Assembly (NCBI GenBank): GCA_963823595.1
Contig: CAWGME010000013.1
Span: 62,001-126,000 of the forward strand
Reading direction: 5' to 3'
Length of the DNA: 64,000 nucleotides
Origin: JAKAAZ01 sp963823595
GTDB taxonomy: Bacteria; Acidobacteriota; Terriglobia; Terriglobales; Acidobacteriaceae
Below are positions 50,840 to 59,485 of the stretch, in pieces. The notes below the pieces were generated by a model. The model was not told where the DNA came from. It did not search any database and was given only the letters and a program-made list of their open reading frames with translations. Each line of letters opens with the position of its first letter. Position 1 is the first letter of the stretch. Position numbers and translations under genes: made by a program.

Positions 50840-50964
50840 AAGATTAACTTCGCACAGAATTCGCATCTTGAATTCTGCCTGAAGATACTCAACGGTCAGC
50901 CAAGTAGTTTCAATCCAATCTATCCTGTTGTGAAGTATCGCGACGCTCGCATACTTTGACAATT

Positions 50965-51080
50965 TGCCGGTGAATATACCGCGAGGGCAACACCCGTTCC
51001 CATCCCGAACACGGAAGTAAAGTCTCGCTGGGCCGATGGTACTGCATTTTTGAGTGTGGGAGATTAGGTGATCGCCGGCA
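50965..51080 (+). rRNA. rrf: 5S ribosomal RNA
   Basis: A 116-base 5S RNA. The ends TGCCGGTGA and TCGCCGGCA pair. CCCGTTCCCATCCCGAACACGGAAGT is the conserved loop B/helix III region. The third TTTGACAA motif ends two bases before it. Confidence 0.95.
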
Positions 51081-51090
51081 TTATTTCAAT

Positions 51091-51120
51091 GAAAAAGCCA
51101 CCCTTTCGGGTGGCTTTTTC
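51091..51120 (+). terminator. rrn operon terminator
   Basis: GAAAAAGCCACCC (51091-51103) pairs with GGGTGGCTTTTTC (51108-51120) over a four-base loop, followed by TTTTG. A textbook intrinsic terminator ten bases after the 5S. Confidence 0.92.
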
Positions 51121-51133
51121 TTTTGCAAACCAT

Positions 51134-51162
51134 GTTACAAACTTTTAGGTTCAGTGTATAAA
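51134..51162 (+). promoter_or_regulatory. Candidate promoter of the heparinase-like gene
   Basis: GTTACA (four of six -35 matches) and TATAAA at 51157-51162 (five of six) are 17 bases apart, 40 bases before the ATG and just after the rrn terminator, so the next gene probably has its own transcription. Confidence 0.4.
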
Positions 51163-51203
51163 GGCAAGGAATTATTGAGTCTATTTGGAATCGAGATTCC
51201 TGG

Positions 51204-53180
51204 ATGAACCGACGGCATTTTCTGGTAGGCAGCCTCACCCTGGCAGGTCTGCCAAACTTTGGGTGGGCTTTAAGAAACCTGTCGACGATCGGCTCTGAAG
51301 CAAAATCTCCACAAAACCTTCTTACCCGGACCTTTCCCGAAACTCTTCTCGCCAAACGGCTACAGTCGATAGAAGTCTGGCATCCTTATCCGCATAGCGG
51401 CGAGCGCGCGGCCTGGGAATCCGTTCCTGCAGATATCCGCGCTTTTCTATTGCGGCGTGGCCTGGCTGCACAATCCGCGGGCTGGAAGGTGCTAACCGCA
51501 ACCGGCTTTTTGGATTACAAGCGCACTGGAAATCGGGATCGATATGAGCATCAGGAGTTTGGCCGTCGCAGTCAATTGGCCAGCCTGGTCATTGCAGAGT
51601 GCCTGGAAGGGAAAGGCCGCTTCCTCGACAGCATTACCGATGGCATATGGCTCACTTGCGAAGAGAGCTTCTGGGGTGTCCCCGCGCATTTGCCCATTGC
51701 AGGCCTGCCGGATGTCACGCATCCAGTAGTGGAATTGTTCGGCGCAGAAGCCGGCGCATTGTTGGCGTGGACGAACTATCTGCTGGGAGATCAGCTGAAA
51801 GCCATCTCTCCGCAGATCACGGAGCGCATTCGACTCGAAGCAAAGCAGCGTTTACTGCGGCCAGCCAGAGAGCGAAACGATTTCTGGTGGATGGGCCTCA
51901 ATGGTCGAGGAACGCACCTGAATAACTGGAACCCCTGGATCAATTCGAACCTGCTGGTTACAAACCTCCTGCTGGAAGACGATCCGCAGATTCGTTTGCA
52001 GGAGACGGTAAGAATCACGAAAAGTCTCGACGCATTCCTGAATCAATACTCGCCCGATGGCGGATGTGAAGAAGGGCCGGGATACTGGGCGGTTTCTCCA
52101 GCTTGTTACTTTGAATGTGTGAATACCCTGCAGTCTGCCACTGGCAATGCATCGGACATATTCAGCAACAGCTTCCTCGACAAAATGGGGAGATACATCG
52201 CCAATGTCCACATTGCCAAAAGTTACTACGTAGATTTCGGCGACGCTCATCCCCGGGAACATCCTCCTGGCGACTTGATCTATCGCTATGGCGAGGCAAT
52301 AGGCGATGCACAGCTTGCGGCTTTCGGAGCCTATTGCGCCAACAAGACAGGATCGACGGCGATCGACTCAGATTTCACGAGTCTATCCCGATTTCTGCCC
52401 GCACTTTTCGGAGTCTCCAAACTCAAAGCGGCGCATCGGCAGGATGCGTTAATCCGCGACGTCTGGTATCCCAATCTTGGTCTGATGACGGCGCGAGAAA
52501 AATCCGATTCTGTGGATGGGCTGTATATCGCTGTACAGGCAGCCAGCAATGGCAGGAGCCATGCCCATAACGACTCGGGAAGTTTTATCCTCTATGCTGA
52601 CGGCGAGCCGATTGTCATCGACGTCGGAGTCGGTACCTACACCGCCAAAACTTTCAGCCCGGATCGATATTCAATTTGGACCATGCAGTCGGCCTATCAC
52701 AATCTGCCCACCATCGGCGGCGTGATGCAGCATGCCGGAGCGGCATATCGGGCCAGCGAGATTGCTTACGAAAACAACGACGATCAGGCGGCCATTTCCT
52801 TCAATCTGGCGACCGCGTATCCGAAACAGGCAGGAATCAATTTGTGGAGACGCAAGCTCACGCTGGATCGATCACAAAAAAGAGTTCTTCTCCAGGAGTC
52901 CTTCAATCTGACCCACGCAGTACCGATCAGCTTGACGATCATGACGCCCGGCGAGCCGACCCTGCAATCAAAAGGAAAATTGATGCTCCGATCCATGAAC
53001 GACAGCGGAACCCCAGTCTCCCTCCACTATGACGATTCACAGATTCAGCCAGTCATCGAAAAAATTTCATTGACCGATCCCGATCTGAATCGCAGCTGGG
53101 GAAACCAGATCTATCGCGTATTGTTGAATTCCAAAGAATCCGTGATCAAAGGAAGTTGGGTTTTCGGGTTCCTGGGATAA
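51204..53180 (+). CDS. Tat-exported heparinase II/III-like polysaccharide lyase
   Basis: A 658-residue exported protein. MNRRHFLVGSLTLAGLP is a twin-arginine signal (RRHFL). Residues 60-370 form an alpha/alpha toroid (YEHQEFGRRSQLASLVIAECL, MGLNGRGTHLNNWNPWINSNLL, GGCEEGPGYWAVSP with a candidate catalytic Tyr). Residues 400-655 form the C-terminal beta-sandwich of heparinase II/III, with NGRSHAHNDSGSFILYADGEPIVIDVGVG carrying the conserved His-Asn-Asp block. Such lyases cleave uronic-acid polysaccharides by beta-elimination. The substrate is unknown. It lies alone after the rrn operon and converges tightly (four bases) with the HPP gene. Confidence 0.83.
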   Translation: MNRRHFLVGSLTLAGLPNFGWALRNLSTIGSEAKSPQNLLTRTFPETLLAKRLQSIEVWHPYPHSGERAAWESVPADIRAFLLRRGLAAQSAGWKVLTATGFLDYKRTGNRDRYEHQEFGRRSQLASLVIAECLEGKGRFLDSITDGIWLTCEESFWGVPAHLPIAGLPDVTHPVVELFGAEAGALLAWTNYLLGDQLKAISPQITERIRLEAKQRLLRPARERNDFWWMGLNGRGTHLNNWNPWINSNLLVTNLLLEDDPQIRLQETVRITKSLDAFLNQYSPDGGCEEGPGYWAVSPACYFECVNTLQSATGNASDIFSNSFLDKMGRYIANVHIAKSYYVDFGDAHPREHPPGDLIYRYGEAIGDAQLAAFGAYCANKTGSTAIDSDFTSLSRFLPALFGVSKLKAAHRQDALIRDVWYPNLGLMTAREKSDSVDGLYIAVQAASNGRSHAHNDSGSFILYADGEPIVIDVGVGTYTAKTFSPDRYSIWTMQSAYHNLPTIGGVMQHAGAAYRASEIAYENNDDQAAISFNLATAYPKQAGINLWRRKLTLDRSQKRVLLQESFNLTHAVPISLTIMTPGEPTLQSKGKLMLRSMNDSGTPVSLHYDDSQIQPVIEKISLTDPDLNRSWGNQIYRVLLNSKESVIKGSWVFGFLG

Positions 53181-53184
53181 TGAT

Positions 53185-53745
53185 TCACGCGGAACCTTCC
53201 TGGTTGAGATTCTGATGATATCTCCAAAATGGATACGGCAAACCTGCCAGGCGGTTAATGACGAAGGCCTGCGCAACAAGAAGCAATACCGCCACTTCGA
53301 TGATCACGAGTTCCTTGGGTTTTGAGATGATTCCCAGCGAGACGATCAATGTGGTTGCTCCTGCTGGGGGATGGCTGGCGTGCAGCAGGACCATCAGACC
53401 GCCGGTGGCCGCAAGCGAGAGCGCGGCCGCCAGAATTCTGGGCCAATAAACTCCCGCGTGTGCGCCAAAGGGCAGGTTTGACGCACCTGTCACGACGAAA
53501 GCGGCATACCCGCAGGCGAGACCGATCGCGTGGCCCAGAATCGTATTTCTGGGGCTGGAATTTTCGCCCAGTGGATCGATAAAAAGAAGATATGCCGTCG
53601 GGCCAAGAGAGGGAAAAACAAACGGGCTTTCCGTGGCCACCGCGACCAGGGCCAGCAGAGCGATTGTGATGAACCCATTGACTACGACGTAGAGAGCCCA
53701 GACAATGCGCGGCGGAAAGTGGCGAAGCAGCCACGTCAGCTTCAA
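53185..53745 (-). CDS. HPP family membrane protein
   Basis: A 186-residue inner-membrane protein with four to five helices. ATESPFVFPSLGPTAYLLF and LHASHPPAGATTLIV give the HPP signature that names the family; plant and cyanobacterial members transport nitrite. The annotated start is TTG. The frame is open further upstream (LLARLKLTW continues before it), so the true start may be earlier. The last 15 residues are a soluble tail. No nitrogen-assimilation gene is nearby, so transport of nitrite is only a possibility. Confidence 0.78.
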   Translation of the reverse strand: MKLTWLLRHFPPRIVWALYVVVNGFITIALLALVAVATESPFVFPSLGPTAYLLFIDPLGENSSPRNTILGHAIGLACGYAAFVVTGASNLPFGAHAGVYWPRILAAALSLAATGGLMVLLHASHPPAGATTLIVSLGIISKPKELVIIEVAVLLLVAQAFVINRLAGLPYPFWRYHQNLNQEGSA

Positions 53746-53833
53746 ACGCGCAAGCAGGACCCCGACATGCTCGAATCCCGCGCGCCTATGGATTGTGGCC
53801 GAGTTCTTCAGTGAATTTTCTCAGTCCGAAAGG

Positions 53834-55501
53834 TCAGATATTGGGCAGTAGATCGAAATATTCATCGTCTTCATTTTTTCCACCCTCGCCCTTGCCCAGC
53901 TGCTTTTCCGATTCGACAAATTCAATGCGTTCGATCCATTTGACCATTTTGTAGCCAAGCTGATTTTCGACGCGCAGGCGCAAGGGAGCGCCATAGACTT
54001 CCGGAAGCCGCTGACCGTTCATCCGCGACGCGAGCAGGCACTCGGATTTCAGAACATTTTCCATGCTCTGGGTATCGTAGTATGGCCCCCCATACAACGC
54101 CTCCCCAAAGGAGAAAAATGCGACGGTTTTAGCTTCGGGTTTCGGGCGCACCAGTTCTATGAGTGCTTTCATGGGAATCCCGCCCCATTTGGCGATACCG
54201 GTCCAGCCCTGGATGCAGTGATGCATGGTGATATGCTCGGTCCCTCCCAATTCTTCCATTTCCGCAAGAGAAAGCTCGACGGGATTTTCGACCAGCCCGC
54301 CGACCTTCAATCGGAAATCCCGAAATTCGTTTCGCGCCAGATTTTTCCAATCCGCGCTGACCGGCATTTTTCCGTTCGGCCAGAAATACGGGGAGATATC
54401 TTTTTCGGAATAATTCTGTTGCGGCTGCAGGCGGTTCAGAGTAAGCAGCTGCATGGGATAGGTGACGAACTTGAGCGCATGCTGCAATCCGCGTGGATGT
54501 TTCCAGGAAAGATAGTGCGCCACCACCCACGACAGCACCACCACGCCGATCCCCACAAAGCCAAGCCACGCGCCCAGATGCCCTCGATCGTCAGTTCCCA
54601 GAACAATATGGTTCATGTTCCGCAGAAAGCCGGTCATGGAAATCAGCGTGACATGCACGACAATAAACGCGAAAAACGTCAACATGGTGAGGAAGTGAAT
54701 GGAGCGTGCAGACTGGCGGCCACCGAACAGCCGCGCATACCAGGGAAAGCGGTTTACGACAGCCGGAGACATCGCAATCCCGGTGAGAATCGCGAGCGGA
54801 CCAAAAACGAAAACGACCGCGAAATAGGCGATCTGCTGCAGCGCGTTGTAGCCATAAAAACCGTTGGGCTCCGGAGGAAGATGGAAGGTTGCGTAATGGA
54901 CCCAGGTGTTCCAGCCTTGCAGTAAAACGACAGAAGAGGTGGGCACCAGGCGCTTCCATTGTTCCGTGTCAAACAGCATGGCGACGAAAAACAGGCCTGT
55001 GAGAATAAATCCGTGTACGTTGATGAAGTGCCAGACTCGGGCAACGCCGATGGTATGGCGATAGCCGGGCGTCCCTACCACGGGTGAAATGTAGCGGGCG
55101 TCGTCTTTCGCCGTCCAGACGCGATCGCGCGGAACCTTCAGCGGCGTAAATCGGATCCACTCGCTTCCAGGCGTGCAGTCGTCGTTGAAATAAAGGCGGG
55201 GATGATCGACCAGGATCGAAAGTCCGCTGCGGATCAGCAGCATTAGGAACAGAAAGTTAAAAAAGTGGCTCCAGCGGATCCATGCCGGAAATCCATGCGG
55301 CCCAGCAACATTGTTCGGATGGATCACGGGTATGAGTGGAATCGGCGGCAAACCCGAAATGGCGACCTCGATCCAGGCCGCGGCAATTACCGCAAGAATC
55401 GCCGCGACGGTCCAGATCACAATTGCCGGACGAATCCAGATGCGAAAGCGGCGGTCCGGCGGATAATGTACGGCCCGATGGGCGGCATCAAAAACAATCA
55501 T
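53834..55501 (-). CDS. Fused cytochrome b561-type membrane/molybdopterin oxidoreductase
   Basis: A 555-residue two-part protein. Residues 25-340 hold five or six membrane helices with several His (RWSHFFNFLF, RVWHFINVHGFILTG, IHFLTMLTFFAFIVVHVTL) like di-heme cytochrome b561/formate-dehydrogenase gamma subunits. Residues 370-535 form a sulfite-oxidase-type molybdopterin domain: FRLKVGGLVENPVELSLAEM, then TMHHCIQGWTGIAKWGGIPM with the Mo-binding Cys, and YGAPLRLRVENQLGYKMVKW. In MsrP/MsrQ the molybdoenzyme and heme membrane protein are separate genes; here both are in one chain, with the catalytic domain at the C-terminus. Orientation of the active site and its substrate (sulfite, sulfoxides or other) are unknown. 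Confidence 0.82.
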   Translation of the reverse strand: MIVFDAAHRAVHYPPDRRFRIWIRPAIVIWTVAAILAVIAAAWIEVAISGLPPIPLIPVIHPNNVAGPHGFPAWIRWSHFFNFLFLMLLIRSGLSILVDHPRLYFNDDCTPGSEWIRFTPLKVPRDRVWTAKDDARYISPVVGTPGYRHTIGVARVWHFINVHGFILTGLFFVAMLFDTEQWKRLVPTSSVVLLQGWNTWVHYATFHLPPEPNGFYGYNALQQIAYFAVVFVFGPLAILTGIAMSPAVVNRFPWYARLFGGRQSARSIHFLTMLTFFAFIVVHVTLISMTGFLRNMNHIVLGTDDRGHLGAWLGFVGIGVVVLSWVVAHYLSWKHPRGLQHALKFVTYPMQLLTLNRLQPQQNYSEKDISPYFWPNGKMPVSADWKNLARNEFRDFRLKVGGLVENPVELSLAEMEELGGTEHITMHHCIQGWTGIAKWGGIPMKALIELVRPKPEAKTVAFFSFGEALYGGPYYDTQSMENVLKSECLLASRMNGQRLPEVYGAPLRLRVENQLGYKMVKWIERIEFVESEKQLGKGEGGKNEDDEYFDLLPNI

Positions 55502-55649
55502 TCATCTCACCTGTCCGGGATGGATCGGTACGTCTACCTAAATTCTTCCATTATCTGCCAAGGACGACTGTAATTTTTGTCAAACTCAAAACTCTGGCGC
55601 CAAAAAAGAACTCGTTGCCGCTATCGGAACTCTGCTAGTCTCTTCGCGT

Positions 55650-55991
55650 ATGCTCCATTTACTTCTGATCTGGATTCTCAGCGCGATTGCGCTCCTCATC
55701 GTTGCCTATGTGGTTCCCGGCTTCGAGCTTGCCGGCTTTGGCAGCGCGCTTATCGCCTCTATCGTCGTCGGTTTCCTGAACATGACGATCGGCTTCCTGC
55801 TGAAACTCCTGACATTCCCACTGAGCATCCTCACCCTGGGCCTTTTCTTTCTCGTAATCAACGCCATCATTCTGCTGCTGGCCAGTGCCTTCGTGCCCGG
55901 GTTTCACATCCGCGGATTTTGGGCAGCGTTCCTGGGCGCAATCGTACTGATGCTGGTTCGCCTGGTCTTCCGGTTAGTGCTCCACGCATAG
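55650..55991 (+). CDS. YvlD-like small membrane protein (phage_holin_4 family)
   Basis: A 113-residue protein with four membrane helices. IVAYVVPGFELAGFGSALIASIVVG and FVPGFHIRGFWAAFLGAIVL are the duplicated PGF...GF...A blocks of the family, and LLTFPLSILTLGLFFLVINA is the conserved middle. Despite the Pfam name, chromosomal members are not phage lysis proteins; YvlD in Bacillus belongs to an envelope-stress operon. No phage gene is near. Divergent from the molybdopterin gene. Confidence 0.85.
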   Translation: MLHLLLIWILSAIALLIVAYVVPGFELAGFGSALIASIVVGFLNMTIGFLLKLLTFPLSILTLGLFFLVINAIILLLASAFVPGFHIRGFWAAFLGAIVLMLVRLVFRLVLHA

Positions 55992-56169
55992 CCGATCAGT
56001 GTTCCAGCTGCACTGCGGGTCAGTTGCAAACGGAGCCAGCATTGTGGCTCTCTTCGCCCTCATGCTGCTATTTGGGAAATATTTCTCTCCTGATGAGAAT
56101 GTTGTTGTGAGTAACCGGATAACGTTCTATAAATAGGGGTGTCCGGATTCTGATTGAGGAGTTTATCTG

Positions 56170-57505
56170 TTGAAGACACTTGCCGCCGTTCGCCGATTGG
56201 CCATCGCCGTTTTTGTTCTTTGTGCTGCAACGCCGGTCCTCTATGGTCAGGCATCGGGCCCTCGTCAGATCCGGGCAACGGCATACGATTCCCACTTTCC
56301 AGAAGCCGCAAAACCCGGAGAATCCTTCAATGGGATGGGCGTGGCAAGCGATGGCACCGTCTATTACGTAATCTCTTCCGATCAAGTACAACATTCCTGG
56401 GCAAATGTACTCCTTCAATCCGAAAACCAGGAAAATCACGCACATTGACGATTTGAACGATGCCGTCGGTCAAAAAATCAAGGCGGTCGCACAAGGCAAG
56501 AGCCACGTGAATTTCGTCCAGGCCAACGGCAAGTTGTACTTCTCCACGCACCTGGGCTACTACAACAAATCAAGTGGAGTGGAAAGGACAGCCGCCGCTC
56601 CCAATGGCTACCGTCCATTTCCAGGCGGGCATTTTGTTTCGTATGACCTGAGTACGGGTAAGTTCACCGATCTGGCGATTGCGCCTCGCGGGCAGGGAAT
56701 TATCGACATGAACATGGATGTGCGGCGGGGCCGCATATACGGCATCACCTGGCCCTACGGCGATTTCCTCCGCTATGACTTGAAGACGAAACAGTTAAAG
56801 GATTTCGGAACACTCTTCCACGGCGGAGAGCTGGGCAATTTAGGGAGCACTTATCGCGTGATCTGCCGCCGGATCACGGTTGATCCGCTGGACGGCTCGG
56901 CTTACTTCACCACGGGAGATGGAACCATCCATCGCTATCGCTACAGCACGGATACGGTGGACGCTGTCGCGGGCGTCAATCTCAAGAAAGATTATTTCGG
57001 ACAATTCAACCCGGCGATGCACAGCATGGCCTACAACTGGCGGGCAGCCGTCTGGGTTCCGTCGCAGCATGCTTTTTACGGTGTCAATGGAGGGTCGGGT
57101 TATCTGTTTCGCTTCGACCCCGCGAAGCCGTCCGTCGAGGTACTGAAACGGCTGACCTCTGAACCGTCAAAGAAAATCGGCATGTTCGATTCTGCCCCCT
57201 ACGGATATCTCGGTTTTGCTCTAGGCCGTGACGGACACACGCTGTATTACCTCACCGGCGCTCCTTTAAATGGCAAAGGTGAGGGAAGACGGGTGACGCC
57301 CGATCAGCAGGAAGGGACTCACCTGGTCACCTACGACATTGCAACCGGAAAGTATCTGGATCATGGCGCAGTTGTGCTGGCGAACGGCGATTCCATCCAG
57401 CCTCCGCAAAGTCTTGTTATGGGTTCGGATGGAACACTCTATACGTTGTCTTACGTCGTGCGGAATGGAAAAAGCGGAATCGATCTGATCAGCTTCCATC
57501 CGTAA
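56170..57505 (+). CDS. Secreted beta-propeller-like protein (one frame break)
   Basis: A protein of about 444 residues. A TTG at 56170, with GAGGAG nine bases upstream, starts a signal peptide (MKTLAAVRRLAIAVFVLCAATPVLYGQ). The first 75 residues read GESFNGMGVASDGTVYYVISSD, and then one base near 56383 must be dropped to continue with YNIPGQMYSFNPKTRKITHI. The rest contains repeated blade units (SYDLSTGKFTDLAI, RYDLKTKQLKDFGT, TYDIATGKYLDHGA) with the pattern (S/R/T)YD-x-(S/K/T)-T-(G/K). This is a WD40/quinoprotein-like propeller, probably periplasmic. The ligand is unknown. It converges with the sugar cassette, with nine bases between. Confidence 0.68.
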
Positions 57506-57514
57506 AGAATACGG

Positions 57515-58324
57515 CTACACGCATTCGACATAGCTTAGCTTGATCTGCTCGATCAAGTCGTCGCCGGCGTTTTTCCATACCTCGTCGTTGAAGATTTCTA
57601 CTTCAATCGGCCCGGTATATCCGGCGGCTTCGACAGCCTTGCGCAATCGGCGCAGCTCGATCACTCCGGTGCCCACCATCGCGCGGCCCATCAGGATTCC
57701 AGGCAGCGGCACCGGCCAGTCCGATACGTGGAATCCGAGAATCCTGCCTGCGGCGCGGTCAATCTCATGCCAGACTTCGGGGTCCCACCAGAGGTGAAAC
57801 ACATCGACCACGACGCCCACGGATTTGTGGTTCAACAGCTCTGCAAGATCGTTCGCCTGCTTCAGCGTGACGATAACCGAACGCTCGGCCGCATACATCG
57901 GATGCAGCGGCTCGATCCCGATTGCAACCCCGCTCCTCTCCGCGAAGGGCAACATCTCCGCAACACCATCGAGAAAAGTTCGACGTGCATCGTCGAGCGT
58001 CTGTCCATCCGCAGGCCCGGCAACCATTACCAGCACCGGCGCCTCCAGCACCGCAGCTTCCTCGATCGCGCGCAGATTATCCGCGATTCGCTCGCGGCGT
58101 TCGCCCGCGGTCGGAGCGGAAAACCACCCGCCGCGGCATAGACTCGAAACCCGCAAACCCGCGCCGTGGATCAGGCGGGCGGCCTTTGCGGGATCATCGT
58201 CCAGTTTGTGCCGCCATGCGCCGATGTAAGGAATTTCATTGCGTACGCAGGCGGCGACGGTTTGCTCCATCGACCATGCGTTGATCGTGATCTGGTTCAG
58301 GCTCAACCGTTCCAGCAGGCTCAT
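57515..58324 (-). CDS. Sugar phosphate isomerase/epimerase (xylose-isomerase-like barrel)
   Basis: A 269-residue AP_endonuc_2-type TIM barrel starting at MSLLERLSLNQIT. LRVSSLCRGGWF, VLVMVAGPAD, VAIGIEPLHPMYAAERSV, VGVVVDVFHLWWDPEVW, LGFHVSDWPVPLPG and GPIEVEIFND place the metal ligands (Glu in IEPLH, Asp in VVDVFH, His in FHVSDW, Glu in EVEIFN) in the order expected for these enzymes. Its ATG overlaps a TGA in the frame in which the DUF993 protein should end (ATGA at 58324-58321), so I treat it as its own gene, although the frame as read runs on from upstream. Last gene of a three-gene unit. Substrate unknown. Confidence 0.78.
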   Translation of the reverse strand: MSLLERLSLNQITINAWSMEQTVAACVRNEIPYIGAWRHKLDDDPAKAARLIHGAGLRVSSLCRGGWFSAPTAGERRERIADNLRAIEEAAVLEAPVLVMVAGPADGQTLDDARRTFLDGVAEMLPFAERSGVAIGIEPLHPMYAAERSVIVTLKQANDLAELLNHKSVGVVVDVFHLWWDPEVWHEIDRAAGRILGFHVSDWPVPLPGILMGRAMVGTGVIELRRLRKAVEAAGYTGPIEVEIFNDEVWKNAGDDLIEQIKLSYVECV

Positions 58325-59485
58325 CGAACACCCGAAAGAGAAAGTATTTCGCGCATGCGTCGCTATTGCAAGTCCCGGATCGCGCAGCAGCGCGGCTTTC
58401 TCGGCGAGCACGAAAAGCTCCGACAAGTGAGCGACCGACCTTGCCGCTTCCAGGCCGCCGATCATCCGAAAGTGTTTTTGAAAACCATTCAGATATGCAA
58501 GGAACACCACACCCGTTTTGTAGTAGTAAGTGGGAGCAGCGAAAATGTGCCGCGAAAGCGGAACCGTCGGTTCAAGCAGTTGGCGATAGCGATTCATCTC
58601 TCCGCGATCCAGTGCTTCGAGCGCCAGCGCGGCGGCAGGCGCAATAGGATCGAAGATTCCAAGCAGCGCGTGACTGTATCCAATTTCATCGCCGGCGATG
58701 AGCCGGTCATAATTGAAATCGTCGCCGGTATACATGCGGACTCCGGCGGGCAGCTTGCTGCGCATTTCAATTTCCAGCTCCGCATCCAGCAGTGAAATTT
58801 TGATCCCCTCTATTTTGGACGCATGACTGCGAATTACGTTCAGGCAATGGTCCATGGCTTCGGCGATCGTCTCTCCGCCCCAGTAGCCATCGAGCGCGGG
58901 ATCGAACATCGGTCCCAGCCAGTGCAGGATGACGGGCTCCTTCACCTGCCGCAGAATTTCCCCATACACGTGCGCATAATCTTCGGCGCTCTTCGCCACA
59001 CGAGCCAACGCGCGGCTCGCCATCAGTATGATCTGGCTGCCTGCGGCCTCGATCGCCGCGCATTGCTCGAGATATGCGTCCGTCACCTGCTGCAGGGTAA
59101 GATCGTCCGCGGGCGTCAGCTGGTCGGTCCCGGCGCCGCTCGCGATGCGGCCGCCGCAGGCTTTCGCCGCGCGAACGCTGCGCTCGATCAGCTCCAGCGC
59201 CTGCGGCCACCCCAGGCCCATCCCGCGCTGCGCCGTGTCCATCGCCTCCGCAACTCCAAACCCAAGCGACCAGAGATGTTCACGGTAGGCAAGCGTCGCA
59301 TCCCAGTCGATCACAGGCTCGCTCATCGGCTCGCGGGTTCGCAGCGGATCGACAACAACATGCGCCGCCGCAAACGCTACGCGCTTTTCAAAACGCACGC
59401 GCGCAGGCACAGTCAGGGCATTTCTGGTCAGAGTGTAATGGTAGAGAGTGCCGTCTGGACGGACGAGCCGGAGAAATTCCGCCAC
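58321..59485 (-). CDS. DUF993 family TIM-barrel protein (one frame break near its end)
   Basis: A protein of about 387 residues of the DUF993 family, related to dihydrodipicolinate-synthase-type barrels. RVAFAAAHVVVDPL, WSLGFGVAEAMDTAQRGMGL, ILHWLGPMFDPALDGYWG, EGIKISLLD (Schiff-base-type Lys) and TGDDFNYDRLI are family blocks. As read, the frame runs straight into the isomerase and would give a 656-residue fusion. Dropping one base near 58360 yields RMREILSLSGVR and a TGA that overlaps the isomerase ATG, which is how such proteins normally end. It starts with GTG directly after the TAA of the Gfo/Idh gene. The role is probably an aldolase step in catabolism of an unknown sugar. Confidence 0.75.

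Noticed and set aside
55650..55991. Prophage remnant suggested by the holin-family name
   Set aside because: The protein is the chromosomal YvlD type, and no integrase, capsid, lysin or att-like repeat is near.
57515..59485. A single 656-residue bifunctional enzyme
   Set aside because: A stop overlapping the next start exists one frame away at the natural domain end, so two genes with an indel are more likely.
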